Part shown: positions 10,592 to 22,119 of the stretch, piece by piece
How positions within the stretch are numbered: position 1 is the stretch's first letter
Layout of the letters: every line of letters begins with the position of its first letter
NCBI GenBank assembly: GCA_014529385.2
Contig: CM043968.1
Coordinates: 2,198,501 to 2,262,500 of the forward strand
Direction: 5' to 3'
DNA length: 64,000 nucleotides
Origin: Adiantum capillus-veneris
Lineage: Eukaryota > Streptophyta > Polypodiopsida > Polypodiales > Pteridaceae
The notes under the pieces: generated by a model
What the model was told of the DNA's origin: nothing
Seen by the model: the letters and a program-made list of their open reading frames with translations, nothing else
The model's database searches: none
Program-made: the position numbers and the translations under genes

Positions 10592-12890
10592 ATCTCCATA
10601 AAGGAGATGATGGAGTAGATTTATGTAATATTATGGAATCAAAAATCTCTTCATGTATTTTCAGAGTGCTTATGCAAATTTGTCTTTCAATGTTATATGT
10701 AACTTTTGATTTTGATCTTCCAAATGCTCAATTTTAGTTTATTGACATATTCAAATGTTTGTTGTTTTACAATTTGTATCCATTGCATCATCAAGGACAA
10801 TCTAATGGCCATAAAGCCATATGCTATATTATGAGCTTATGGGATTTTCACTTTATAGTATCAACACCCCATGAACCTAAATCAATACATTGGGTTATGT
10901 TCTTTCACAAGATACCTACTAATTGTGGCTAAGAATAAGTGTCCTTAGATCCTAAGGTTTTTAACAAGGCACTTAAGATCCCTATATAGATAGCTCCAAT
11001 AAAAAGCATGGGACTTTTAGGACAAATAACATTTGTTTTGACATTCTTAAAGTGCCTTTATGTTATTTAGAAATGGCACCTTATGGCCTTCGGGTCATAG
11101 AGATTCATTTGTTCTTTGTTTGGCAACACTATTACAAAATGTGGCCATATGAAGCCATACTATTGTCATTGTATTATCCTACATATGGCCACACTAGTTT
11201 ATCTACAAAAAACTCTGTGATGTTAAGTCCAAAGATTGCTAAAATTTTTTATTAATTGTAGTCATAGGAAGTGATGTAATTTTCACATATGGCATTAGCA
11301 CCCTATGATCATAAGGCCATAAAGTCTCTAAGCTACTTAATGAAAAGCACAAGTCTCTTAATTACAAAATAGAAAGAAAGGCATAACTTTCTTAGGCCAC
11401 ACTTAGGCTCCATCTACTGACAGAGGTAAAGGGGGATCTTAGACTTTCAAGGAGCAGAAAAATATTTGAGAATCTTACAAAGCATTTATGTAATTTGGAA
11501 TCACAGAACCCTATGATCCTCGATCCATAGGAAGACAACATATCCACACCATATGGTATCATAACCCTATGAGATTGAGGCCATAAGACAAAAAGGTGCT
11601 CTAATGAGAACTCACTAGAGGGAATCCTATGACCTCAAAGATACTTAGTCTTCTGTTATTGATTTTTTGATGTCATTCCCAGGCATGTCTTGAAAACAAC
11701 TTTGTTATTATAATGTCATAAATTAGGAGATTTTTATCTCATATTACATCAAGTATCTCATTCAAAGTTGAACAATGATTTGATAAGCTACCAACTTCTT
11801 TCAAGCAAAATAAAAAATATCAATTAAGAAATAGCTTCAAAAAATTGTTAAATTTTGGATTGATGAAGTGAATCCTATGTGAGGAGACATCTCTCACTTA
11901 AGTAACATTAATAATATAACTTTTTGATGCTCCCATCATTTTCTTGTTTATTTGAGGTGATGAAAACTATCAAAAAGATGTTGAAAATTGATAGTGCTAC
12001 CAAAATGGTGTTTGCTAAACACCCTCTACCTTGGAGATACTATACTTCTTGCACTTTAGTACTTTGTTGTACATGAAATAAAGAGTATAAATTTTATAAA
12101 ATGAATTGTTGGAAATATTTGTGCACAACCTATAGTTGGTGTAATCAATTCATAGGCCGCTTATTAGTCACATCAATGGTGTTTTTAAACACCTCTATTT
12201 TTGGGACACTACCTCTACAAGTTTTAAATCATGTCTTGAAGTTTTGAGAGACCATATCCAGAAGCTTTATCGAAGTTTTAAAGCATGTATTGATGAAAAT
12301 GTGGCATGTTAATATAGATTATTTGGCACAAACATATATTCTTTGACACTAAATGACACTATAGGTTCCATCGATGACAAGTTATGGTGTTCGGGCCATA
12401 GGATACTCCATAATATTCTTTAGGTTTTTTAACTATCAAATGTTAATTTAGGTGTTATACATATTATACTGTAATTGATACTTGATAATGTTTTAGACTT
12501 GGGAGCATCTATTTTTTTTTACTTGAGATTAAGGTGGCCAATTTCATGATAAGAGTTGTTGGTGCTCTTTGTGTCTAGATATTATATTTTTGGTTGGAAT
12601 AATCAATATATGTGCTACTTAGTAGAATCCATCTTTAAGAGCTTTGATATTTTTTTAAAGAGTTTTTTTGATACAAATTCTTATGCAAAAATCTAGTTTA
12701 GAAGTCTTCTTATAAAAATTAAAATAGAATAGTCAAATTTGGGTGCTAGATTCATGACATCTTATTTAGATTAAGGAAAAAATGAGTTTAAAAATAGTAG
12801 AATAGCATGATCCTAATATACCAATGTAGCATTTGGGAATCAAGATTTTCCCAAATGATCTAAAATGGTGTTCTATGCACTTCCATAAAT
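10592..12890. other. Gene-poor interval with dispersed short repeats
   Basis: No credible gene. The words GGCCATAAGG, CCCTATGA and CATATGGC recur (10800-11650, 12390), resembling the vocabulary of the repeat block at 1-660, so both flanks of the FCP1-like pseudogene carry the same family of AT-rich repeats. Short open frames here show no domain. Confidence 0.5.
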
Positions 12891-12892
12891 CT

Positions 12893-13430
12893 GCTTGTCA
12901 ATGGTGGGCTAGCTTTCATGGCAATGATTAAGCCCCAAAGACACAAAAAACTCTACGAGTTTCCATCATGAAGCAATTCCTTGCAAGCAATGCAAAGGAC
13001 AAAGTGCTTACCAAATGGTGGAGTTTGAAGATTATCTCCCATGAGTCTATCCACAAATGCGTGGACAAGTTTTGGGATTTACATCTCAAGGCTACTGTCT
13101 TTCAAAAGATAGACTTCATCGAGCAAAAGAAACAATTCTGTGCGGGATTACCTGAAGAGATGGACGAGTACGTCAACTCTCGACGGCTTGGTTTTATCAC
13201 CAGAGTAATCCACCACACCATGGTTTCTTTGTGCATCACTTTCGGACAAGGGGCTAGATAAAATTTCAAGCCCATGGAAAAAAAAAGACAGGAGTGATGC
13301 AAAGGGAAAAACCAATGCCCAAAATTCTTCCCAGGGCAATTCCAACAATAACAACAACAACAACAATCGGTCCAAGGAGAAGGGAGTCTACAACATTAGG
13401 AGAAATATGAACCTTGCATGGGCCTTGTAA
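12893..13430 (+). pseudogene. Retrotransposon gag remnant
   Basis: The frame around 12968-13261 contains VLTKWWSLKI, CVDKFWDLHLKA and KKQFCAGLPEEMDEYV, a pattern typical of the Retrotrans_gag domain (WxxL, then FxxGLxxxxxxxV). After a small frame change a low-complexity Asn run (GNSNNNNNNNNRSKEKG) follows, as often seen between gag and its zinc knuckle. No LTRs, protease or RT adjoin it, so it is an isolated scrap. Confidence 0.55.
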
Positions 13431-15752
13431 GGAATCCTAATTTTTAGGGATTAAGGCTAATGGTGTGTAGGGTTAAGGGGACAAGGGCATTCAAGAAGCT
13501 AGTTTTGAGTAGGCTTTTCTAGCCTTTTTTTTAGACACATGTAGGATGTGGACCTAGGACGTCACCTTCTCTCTCTAACTTTTTGAAAGTGAAGGGAGTA
13601 AAGAGGTGTGGCCACATCATAAAAAACGTGGATCACTAAGAGCCAAAATTTGACTTTTAAAAAAAAAAAAAAACCTATTTTTGACTTAAAAATCCCCCCC
13701 AACATATATCCATATCAATAAAGTATTTTTTGACATTTTTTTAAACTTACAAGCACTAAAAGTCCAATTTTTCAAAAAAAAAACTCCCCCCCAAAAAAAA
13801 ACCTTTCTTCTCTCTTCCTCCTCCCTCCTTTCTCCCTCTCCTCTCCCTCCCTGCCCCTTCTCTCCTCCTCCTCCCCTCTCTCCCTCTCCCCCACTGTCCC
13901 CTTCTCTCCTCCCATGTTCCTCCCTCTCCCTCCCTGCCCCCTTCTCTCCTCCTTCTCCACTCTCTCTCTCTCTCTCTCCCCCACTACCCCCTTGTCTTCT
14001 CCCATGTTCCTCTCTCTCTCCCCCCTCTCTCTTTTCATCCTTTGCTTCCTCATGCAACAGCTACCATGGTGCTCAAGGACATCACAAATCGTATACATAC
14101 ATATTTGCTTGTTCGCAACGTTTGCACCGAAGGCCGCAGAGGTCATCCCAGGAATGTCGTACCATCGGTGAAATGAATGTTGATGATTCTTCAATATCTT
14201 TCCAATACCATCACATATTTGAATAAAACACCCATTTATGCAAGGTAACAATATACTTCTTACTTTTGATTGTGTTCTTCTTATCATAAACTTTGAAGTC
14301 TAAGGTGTTGCCTCTACTTGTTTTGTAGTGCTTGACACAAAGGTTACTTTTATGCACAAATAGTGAAAGGCTGTGGGTTAGAGAGGCCAAGTGTCACCAC
14401 TTTTCCTCTAAAACAGTCTTCTTTGTTACATCTTGCAGGTAGGTGCTTCAAATCCATGCTTATTAGGGGTGGTTGTCTCATCCTAATGTATATTTTTGTA
14501 TTGTTTATTCCCAGCTAGATAGAAATACTTGCAAATTTGTATAAAATATACTTAACAAGTGTCTTCATTATATAGCTTGCAAATGTTGAATTCATACATG
14601 TTTTTGTTACAAGGTGACCTCTTGCTATGCTAGTTGAGTGGCGTTGTTTGCAAGAATGGCTCAAGGAACTGGCATAACATGAAGCTTTTACGGTGGCACA
14701 AAGCTCTCCTCAGCGACAATGTGGCTCCCACTACACCAAAAATCATTATGCTGACATGAAGAGATCCCTAGTAGGACAATGCAAAAACTTTTCATCAGCA
14801 GCAACACACTCTTTCCTAACATGAGGGCACTCCTACCAAAGATATTTTTATGTGATAGGTCACCCCAGGAGCATACCATGTCATGGAATGGATGTAAGAA
14901 CTATGACCACACCACTCCTTGGAAAGTGTTCGCAGATGTATGTTTATCAAAGTTAATGAGAAGAAATTTGAACTTTTTTGTTTGTTGATGTGTAAGAGCA
15001 CTCTAGGTCTACTATATTTTAGATTGTTTGAGAAGTTAAATAAAATTTGTAGTCATTTAAAGTGTAAGTTTTTTTTTGTTTGGTAAGATTGTACATGAGA
15101 AGACATAATAAAGTATAAGAGATCTTGACGGAATAAGCCTCGATTAGATTCCTACCATGCACTTGTGACACCAGACCTCTCCTTGAACCTTTTGATTTCT
15201 ATCATTGTGGGAAGTCCAAGGGTGGTCTATTTTCAAATTTTTAGCAATAACTTTTTTAAAAAGGAAATTTTGGTTATTTTAAAGTTTGTACACAGTTTAG
15301 GAGTTCATTCTGATTTTTTTCCTTCAGTTTCAATTTTTGATCGAGGGCACTCCTTGGAAGCCACTTTTGAAGGTGTTAGGGTGAGATTTTGAGAAAGTTT
15401 TGTATGTAGGAAATGCAATCCTTAACACAATAAAAAACATTGGTTCTCTGAGTATTTTCAGATTCCATGGTTTTAATGCTCGTTCGAGCCCGTAGATTAA
15501 GGAAAAAGTAAGAAATGTCTGTTTTACATCATTTTTTAAGAAATTGCCAACTTGCACGTTGATTTTTGGAAAATCCAAGTAGGATATGATTTTTTTGCAT
15601 CACACGATGGTCGAAGAGTGCGACGAGATGAACAAATTTAGGTGAGACAAGCCCAGACAGATTCGGAGCCAATTGAACACTAGAAGCTCTTGAAAACAGC
15701 CTAAAAGTTCAACACTTGAATTATGACCATGCATTAAAACTGACCACTTGAA
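13431..15752. other. Interval with a CT-rich tract and no gene
   Basis: 13795-14040 is an impure CT/CCT tract; the open frames on it translate the low-complexity sequence only. Poly-A and poly-C runs lie at 13660-13800. From 14040 to 15750 I see no domain, no terminal repeats and no RNA gene. Confidence 0.5.
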
Positions 15753-16480
15753 TTATGACCATGCATTAAAAAAAATATTGTACTTGTCATTTATAAATAC
15801 AACCTCAAAATTTGTCCAAGTCTGTGGTATGATACCCTTCTCCTTGAGATACATCCCCCATTTATAGGCCTTGCCTTCTAATGTCAGACTTGTCTGTAGT
15901 GCCGTGTATCCGGAGTACATCCCAGATAGCAAATCCCATTCCACTTACTAAGAAAGATATTCACTGCATCTTTAGTGTGATCTCTTTTCTCTCCCTTAAA
16001 AATCGAGGGCTTTGTATTTTTCAACAAATCATCCACCTCCTTTTGGGTGAGAGAGTGCAAAGAAGCTGGAGGGCGACCCTATCCCTGATTGGAGCTTTGC
16101 TCCTGTATATGTGTATTAGTAGAGCTCTTGGTCTACTGCTACATATATTGCACTACTAAGTTGGATAATTCAATAAGAGCTATCATTCAAAGATGAATTT
16201 TTTTTCTCTATAACAAAGATGCATACTTGAAGTGCTTGAAACTCCTGGATATCAATCAATTCATAACTATCATCAAGCAAAATTTTTCTCTATTACAGAC
16301 ATGCTTACTTGAAATGCTCCAAACTCTTGAATATCAAGCAGTCCATAACTATCATCCCCTCCCATAGCCATGCGGGTACCTTCCGTGAGAGTATCTAGCC
16401 GTGGGCCATCATTGGGAGGGTTGGGTGCATGATTCTCAAAATAAAATGTCATATTTATGTCTGAATCCATGGAGACTATG
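15753..16480 (-). pseudogene. Gypsy-type gag remnant
   Basis: On the minus strand MDSDINMTFYFE and a Gly/Asp-rich stretch (16466 down) are followed, with frame changes, by SLHSLTQKEVDDLLK and KWGMYLKEKGI then PQTWTNFEVVFINDKY (about 15890-15780). The last part is the gag helix in which A..W......W..F...F is conserved. Stops and shifts break it. The CACTA element begins only 130 bp away, so it may have landed beside or in this older retroelement. Confidence 0.5.
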
Positions 16481-16639
16481 TGCAGTGCTAGCAAGAGAAG
16501 AAAAAGTACCTTGGCTCAAAGATGCCTAATGAAATTAGAAGAATAATTTCAACATTCCTACTTGGCCGCCATGCCAAGCCAAAACTACCAACGATTGGTG
16601 TCAATGTCAAAAAACACTACAAGAGGCTATTCATATTAG

Positions 16640-16760
16640 CGACGCTCACACAGCGACGCTCAAAAAAAAATATCCCGGCGTCGCTATGAGCGTCGCAAAT
16701 TTCTTTGTAAATTTGCGACGCTTATAGCGACGCTCATAGCGACGCCGACTGGGCTAAAAA
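16640..16760. repeat. 5' subterminal repeats of the CACTA element
   Basis: At least seven copies of GCGACGC(T/C) or its complement in both orientations, some paired so that they can form hairpins (GCGTCGCTATGAGCGTCGC; AAATTTGCGACGC opposite GCGTCGCAAATTT). In En/Spm such motifs are the binding sites of the TNPA-type protein; that role is inferred here. Confidence 0.85.
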
Positions 16761-16835
16761 AATAACAGAGCGCGCCCAAAAACTTAGATCTCAGATCTGA
16801 GTTTTTCGGCGCCCTCAAGCAAGGAGCAGGTAACG

Positions 16836-16839
<4 letters not shown>

Positions 16840-16885
<46 letters not shown>

Positions 16886-17024
16886 CTTCTCCACACACAC
16901 ACACACACACACACGAGGAGAGGAAGGAGAGCCAGGTATGCTCCTTCCCTCTCCTCACTCTCATGTTCCCTTCCCCTCTTTCTCTCTCCCTCTCTCTCTC
17001 TCTCACACACACACACATAGTGTT

Positions 17025-17068
<44 letters not shown>

Positions 17069-17295
17069 AACATAAACAAAAACGCACACACACATACATA
17101 AACAAAGAATGCACACACACATTGAAAGAGGAAAAGAGAGAGAGAGCATGCATAAACAAAAAACGCACGCATTGAGAGAGGAAAAGAGAGAGAGAACATG
17201 CATAAACAAAAAACGCACACATTGAGAGAGGAAAAGAGAGACAAAACATGCATAAGATCCAAAAAAACGCACACACATTGAGAGAGAAAGAGAGA
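16840..17295. repeat. CT, CA and GA microsatellite cluster
   Basis: (CT)n at about 16840-16880, (CA)n near 16890-16912, (CT)n and (CA)n at 16978-17017 and (GA)n at 17028-17064 are followed by about three copies of a unit of some 60 bp with CATGCATAAACAAAAAACGCAC and TTGAGAGAGGAAAAGAGAGA. Long open frames on both strands here are microsatellite translations. Confidence 0.85.
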
Positions 17296-17485
17296 GAAAC
17301 TAATTTAACGTCGTAGGAAACTAATTAAAATTAAAAGACCTAAAGATCTAGCCGACGAGGAGTTGAACTCAAGACCTATTATTCAAGAGGGAAATGGCAT
17401 AACCAATCTATCATACTTGGCATGGGTGATAGAAAGGTTATACCATTTATCTCTTTTTATTGGCACACACATCCACACACGCGCA

Positions 17486-17590
17486 CACACACAAGAAGAA
17501 GAGAGTTATAACGTCGTAGGAAACTATCCTAAAAGACGTTAAAGATTAGGTTAGATGTAGACTTACGTTAAATTAGATTTAGGTTTATTT
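17486..17590. repeat. 105-bp direct repeat, copy 1
   Basis: Begins CACACACACAAGAAGAAGAG and includes TAACGTCGTAGGAAACTATC through GATTTAGGTTTATTT. It recurs almost unchanged 701 bp downstream (18187-18291). Related shorter copies start with AACGTCGTAGGAAACTA at 17308 and, outside the element, at 26713. Confidence 0.85.
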
Positions 17591-17695
17591 AAGTTAAATT
17601 AGATTAGATTTAGGTTTATTTTTAATTAGATTTACGTTTATTTACGCTAGATTTAGATTTACGTTATATTAGATTAGATTTAGGTCTCCATAGAC

Positions 17696-18046
17696 TGCGA
17701 TGCCTGCATGAAGCGGGTGAAGAAAGCCCTCAATGGAATATAGGGTATTGCTGCCTTCACTCATGGTGGGCTCCGTCGATCCAAAAGTACTGGTGAAATG
17801 TCTTCAAAAGATAGGGAAGAAGGTGGATCTTCAGGGCGGCAAGAGTCACTACATCCCCGACACAATGACCATCTAGACAACCTCTAGTCATTCAACAGCA
17901 ACTTCAAAGTTAGTAACAAGAGCAAGAACGGTCTACAGGGCCAATTGCTGTCGTCAGATGTGGATGGAGATGAGGCAGCGTCACTGCCAAAAGTTAACTC
18001 TCACATCTTTAGTGATGAGAATGCCAACTCTTGCCGAGTTATGTGA
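17696..18046 (+). pseudogene. Captured HMA-CaaX (HIPP-like) gene fragment
   Basis: Right after an acceptor-like TAG the sequence reads CDACMKRVKKALNGI, which contains the CxxC metal-binding loop and following helix of a heavy-metal-associated domain. A TAG stop and a frameshift intervene. Then GSVDPKVLVKCLQKIGKK gives the second half of the same ferredoxin-like fold (GxVDPxxLxxxLxKxGK). A linker follows (SFNSNFKVSNKSKNGLQGQL and on) and the frame ends in NSCRVM followed by TGA (18044-18046), a textbook CaaX prenylation box. Together these are the last exon(s) of a heavy-metal-associated isoprenylated plant protein. It lies in sense orientation upstream of the transposase and is bracketed by the 105-bp direct repeats. 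The stops show it is not a working copy. Confidence 0.75.
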
Positions 18047-18186
18047 AAAATTATGTGTTAAATCAGTTTTAAGGTTCTTATAATCCCTGTTAGTTTAGTT
18101 CTTTGTTTTTAATATAACATAATTTATGTTAGATTTAGATTTATGTTATATTAGATTAGACTTAGGTTTATTTAGGTTTACCCACA

Positions 18187-18291
18187 CACACACAAGAAGA
18201 AGAGAGTTTTAACGTCGTAGGAAACTATCCCAAAAGACGTTAAAGATTAGGTTAGATGTAGACTTACGTTAAATTAGATTTAGGTTTATTT
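18187..18291. repeat. 105-bp direct repeat, copy 2
   Basis: Second copy of the repeat at 17486-17590, with a handful of differences. The pair encloses the captured HMA-CaaX fragment. Confidence 0.85.
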
Positions 18292-18609
18292 TTAGTTAGA
18301 TTTACGCTTATTTACGTTAGATCGAGTCCACGCAAGAATTACTTACGGTTTAGGGTTTAGAGTTAGACGAACAGTGAAAAGATCTACTGTGAAAAGATGT
18401 TAAGATGCTGTGAAGTGCTACAGCTAGAGAAGAGGCAAAGGGGTTTTGTCCACTACATGCAGTATCATGTAGACGTGGGTCTGTAGATTTCTTGTACCCA
18501 CAAATATAGGTATTGACCAATAAAGACGAGATTATAACCCGGTGGTTCTGATCTCCGTGCACCTCTAGACTGAGGTGTGCGGGGATTGGACATGACTAGA
18601 GAATGTGAG

Positions 18610-18653
<44 letters not shown>

Positions 18654-18715
18654 GACGAAGAATGCCAATAGAATATTAAATTTGTTGTCCAGGTTATAAG
18701 ATTTTTATCCTCATT

Positions 18716-21700
18716 ATGAGTAGTGACGAGGATGTGGGACCGTCCAACCGAAACACCTATCTCTCAACGAGGGTCTTATGTCCTTGTAATCAATGCAAGC
18801 ATGCTGTGCGACGGACAAGACGTGTTTCTTTGCAGCACGTTCGCGAATTTGGCGAGTTCGATCCATCTATTATAGATCGAGTTGTTGCCAATTATAACTC
18901 GTCGGACTTTGACGCTGGCCAACAAGCAGCAATCTTGCAACCCAATAGACGTGTTCGCAGGCGCTTTGGTCAAGCAGCATATGTGAGGCCACAAGATGTA
19001 GCCTCTGACATCTCGGGGGATGATCATGCAGAGCACATTCCCAACGAGGCAATGTTTGAGCCCGAGATTGATGAAATGATCGAGACGATCATGGATTCAG
19101 AAAGGCTTATCTATGATGATATGAAAAGTGAAGCCGATACGCCATTGTATAATGGAGCACGTATGTCTAGATTGAAAGCACTCCTGGTTCTTCTCAACAT
19201 GCAGGCAAACTTTGGATGGAGTGACACTAGCGTCACAATGCTTTTCAGGTGATCTATTACAATTAGTTTACTTTAATTAAACTCTAAATGTATAATGATC
19301 TGATAGATTTTTACACGACTGTATCGTATTTTTATGTTGTGTAGATTGCTTAAAGAGCACATACTACCAGCTGACAATGTTATGCCAGATTCCCGAGATG
19401 AAGCAAGAAAGATTTTGCGAAACTTGGGGATGGATTACAATTCTATCCACGCTTGTCCTAATGACTGCATTCTTTTCAGAGGGGAATACATAGACATGGA
19501 GAAGTGTCCGAAATGTGATTCCGAAAGATATCGAGTAGATCTCCACAGGACAAAAATTCCACAAAAGGTTTTGCGACATTTTCCTCTGCTTCCTTGCATC
19601 AAGCATTTCTTCGAATGTAAGTCCATGGCCGCCTTAGCATCATGGCATGAGGAGAATAAATCTTCGGATGGTGTGCTACAAATTCCTGCAGATTGCGCAG
19701 CCTGGAAACATATAGATGGAATATGGTCGGATTTTGCCAGGGAAGCTCGAAATTTGCGCTTAGGCCTGGCTATGGATGGCGTAAATCCATTTGGTCAAAG
19801 ATCAACATCTTACAGTGTATGGCCCGTTGTCATCGTCAACTACAACATTCCCCCGTGGTTGACTACGAAGAAGGGGCACCTATGGCTAAGCTTGATTGTG
19901 CCAGGGCGATATAAAGTGGGGAATATGGATGTGTATCTTCGTCCACTATTGGAAGAGCTACAACAATTGTGGATTGGCATAGAGGTGGTGGATATGAGCC
20001 GACACACAAGACGACGGAATGCTTTGATCAGAGGCATTCTAATGTGGACCATGCATGACTATCCCGGGCTAACAGAATGCTCAAGTGATCTATTGACACT
20101 CCTCACTCAGACACTGTAAATCTTGTTTTTTCCCATAGTTGATCTATTATCATGTGTATACATGCAGGGCTTCAAACAAGCGGATACAGAGCATGTGTCA
20201 CATGTGGACCTAGACTGAATGCACGTAGGGCGTCCTCACTGAAGAAGCAAATCCACGAAGGTCATCAAGCGTATCTTCCAAAGAATCATGTGTTACGCGA
20301 CGACTTTTTGGGAAGAGAGCCACCAAGGATGTCTGCACAAGCATGGTTAGAGCAGAAGGAGATGTGCGATGACGGATTGCCTCCAGGGATGAAGAGACTA
20401 TCTCTATGGTACGAGTTACCATACTGGCCCCGACTCATGATCAATCACTTGCTCGATCCAATGCACATATTCAAGAATGTGGGTAATCTACTATGGGACC
20501 ATCTGACCGGTAAGAAAGATACTTTGGGAGCCAGAGTTGACCTTAGAAATGTGGATCGTATGGAGCAATATTGGCCGCAAACAGCGTCTGATGGATCGAT
20601 AAAACTCCCTAAAGCACCATGGATTTTCACAGGAGCCCAAGAACGCAAAGTAAAAGAGACCATTTGATCTTTGCGGACCCCCACTGGCGTAATGCACTCG
20701 CTCCGAACGTGTTTTACTAAAGAAGGAAAGCTTACCGGTTTGAAGTCACACGATTGGCATAAAATGTGTCAGGTACGTTCATAGTGGACTTTAATATCAT
20801 TGCATAAAATGTGGACTTTAATATGATTGCTGCACATACTTTACAGTTTATTTTACCGGTTGCCATTGAGGGATGTTTGTCTCTCGACATCCGTAACACA
20901 ATCTACAAACTTGCAAAGCTGGTGCAATGGATCTCACAAAAGGAGATCAACGTAGACTCCATACCATTCGCCAAACTAAATGCTGCGGAGCTTGTGTGCA
21001 TGTTTGAGAAACATTTTCCTACTACCATGCTAACCATTCAGGTGCATCTTCTTGTTCACATAGTTGATGAGGTGGAAATAGCTGGCACAGTTCATTCCAG
21101 ATGGATGTTCTTCTTAGAACTTTTCATGAAAATGCTTAAGGGATATGTGCGTCAAAAGGCACATCCGGAGGGTAGCATGGCAGAAGGTTGGTTGGTATCA
21201 GAGTCCGTAGTGTACATTGGAGTGTGGCTAGACGGATTTGATAAAGCCCGGGACACGCTATGGCGAACCATAGATGATGAGCGCATATCTGGGATTGTCA
21301 TGTGCAATCTCGGTGTTGAGAAGAAGATGACGGAAGATCTAGAGGCTAAAATCAACCGATTTTGCATGCTTCACAATCCAGTGTTGCAAAAGTGGATTTC
21401 ACAATATGAGGATGCAAAGCAAGAGCGACAAAGGGCACGAATCGAGTGGAGACAGGGAAGACGACCACCGATGCACTATCCGACGGTTCTGGAGAGCCTA
21501 CCAACCTTCATGAGCTTAAGATGGTTGCACAACCAATTGAAAAGCGCACAACAATGCGGTGACGAAGTGACTGAGGAAGAGTGGGAGTACTCTCGGGGTT
21601 GCGCGACCAAGGTAAGTTTGCAATGTACGACATGCTAGTGACTTTATTTCTAAACGTTTGAACGGCCACTCATAATCTTTGTTCGTTGTAGTATAAGTCA

Positions 21701-21802
21701 TACACAGCAGCATGGCGTAAAGGTCGACATTTTAGGGTGGAACGAATCGACAAAAAGCGTTTTACTCAAGATTGTGGAATCATGGCGAGGATATGTGTTT
21801 AA
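18716..21802 (+). pseudogene. TNP2-type CACTA transposase, one premature stop
   Basis: Five exons join cleanly by GT-AG rules: 18716-19248, 19345-20084, 20168-20772, 20847-21611 and 21692-21802 (2754 nt, 917 codons plus stop). In order they show a transposase-associated N-terminal zinc region (LCPCNQCKHAVRR), the second zinc-like motif (CPNDCILF, then MEKCPKCDSERY), the catalytic core with LAMDGVNPFG (Transposase_21, the Asp being a catalytic residue), GYRACVTC, LPYWPRLMINHLLDPMHIFKN, GLKSHDWHKMCQ, and a DUF4218 domain (LPVAIEGCL, VHLLVHIVDEVEIAG, EGSMAEGW). A TGA at 20665-20667 interrupts exon 3 in frame; the next 35 codons continue the family sequence, so it is a recent nonsense change or, less likely, an unrecognised intron. 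The product cuts and joins the element ends. Confidence 0.93.
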
Positions 21803-22119
21803 ACGGAGAGCTCTATATAGATATAGGAAGTTATGCTGAGTTATGCGAGGATGAGAGAGAGATCTCTTAAAGCCACAAATATTGTATTTGAACAATTTTG
21901 CTCCGGGTTGTAAAAGCTCTGGCTCTCTAAGTACCTTCCATGGCACTCACATCTTTTGATTGAAAATTCTGAGTTTTCGACTTGCCTCTTCTATCACTCA
22001 ATTCATTGCGTCATTGTATTTATATGCGTCATTACGTCATTGTATTTAATGGTCTTTGCGTCATTGTCTACTCTATTCATTCAATATTAAGTTTAAATAT
22101 TCGTGTGTTTAATGCAGGT

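Noticed and set aside
13686-14287. Glu/Arg/Gly-rich minus-strand ORFs of 123 and 171 aa
   Set aside because: They translate the CT-rich tract at 13795-14040 and have no other support.
16684-17278. Long minus-strand ORFs of 196 and 153 aa
   Set aside because: They translate CT, CA and GA microsatellites (runs of SLSL, REREER and VCVC) and overlap in two frames.
17696-18046. Functional HIPP gene
   Set aside because: It lacks a start, has an in-frame TAG and a frameshift within the HMA domain, and sits inside a transposon.
17530-18330. Telomere-like TTTAGG words
   Set aside because: They occur in irregular ATTAGATTTAGGTTTATTT strings inside the CACTA element, not as tandem TTTAGGG, so this is neither a telomere nor clearly an interstitial one.
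21982-22119. Upstream 46-codon extension of the second CACTA gene
   Set aside because: It is hydrophobic and unlike the family; a TGCAG acceptor-like site precedes the ATG at 22120, where the sequence becomes family-like.
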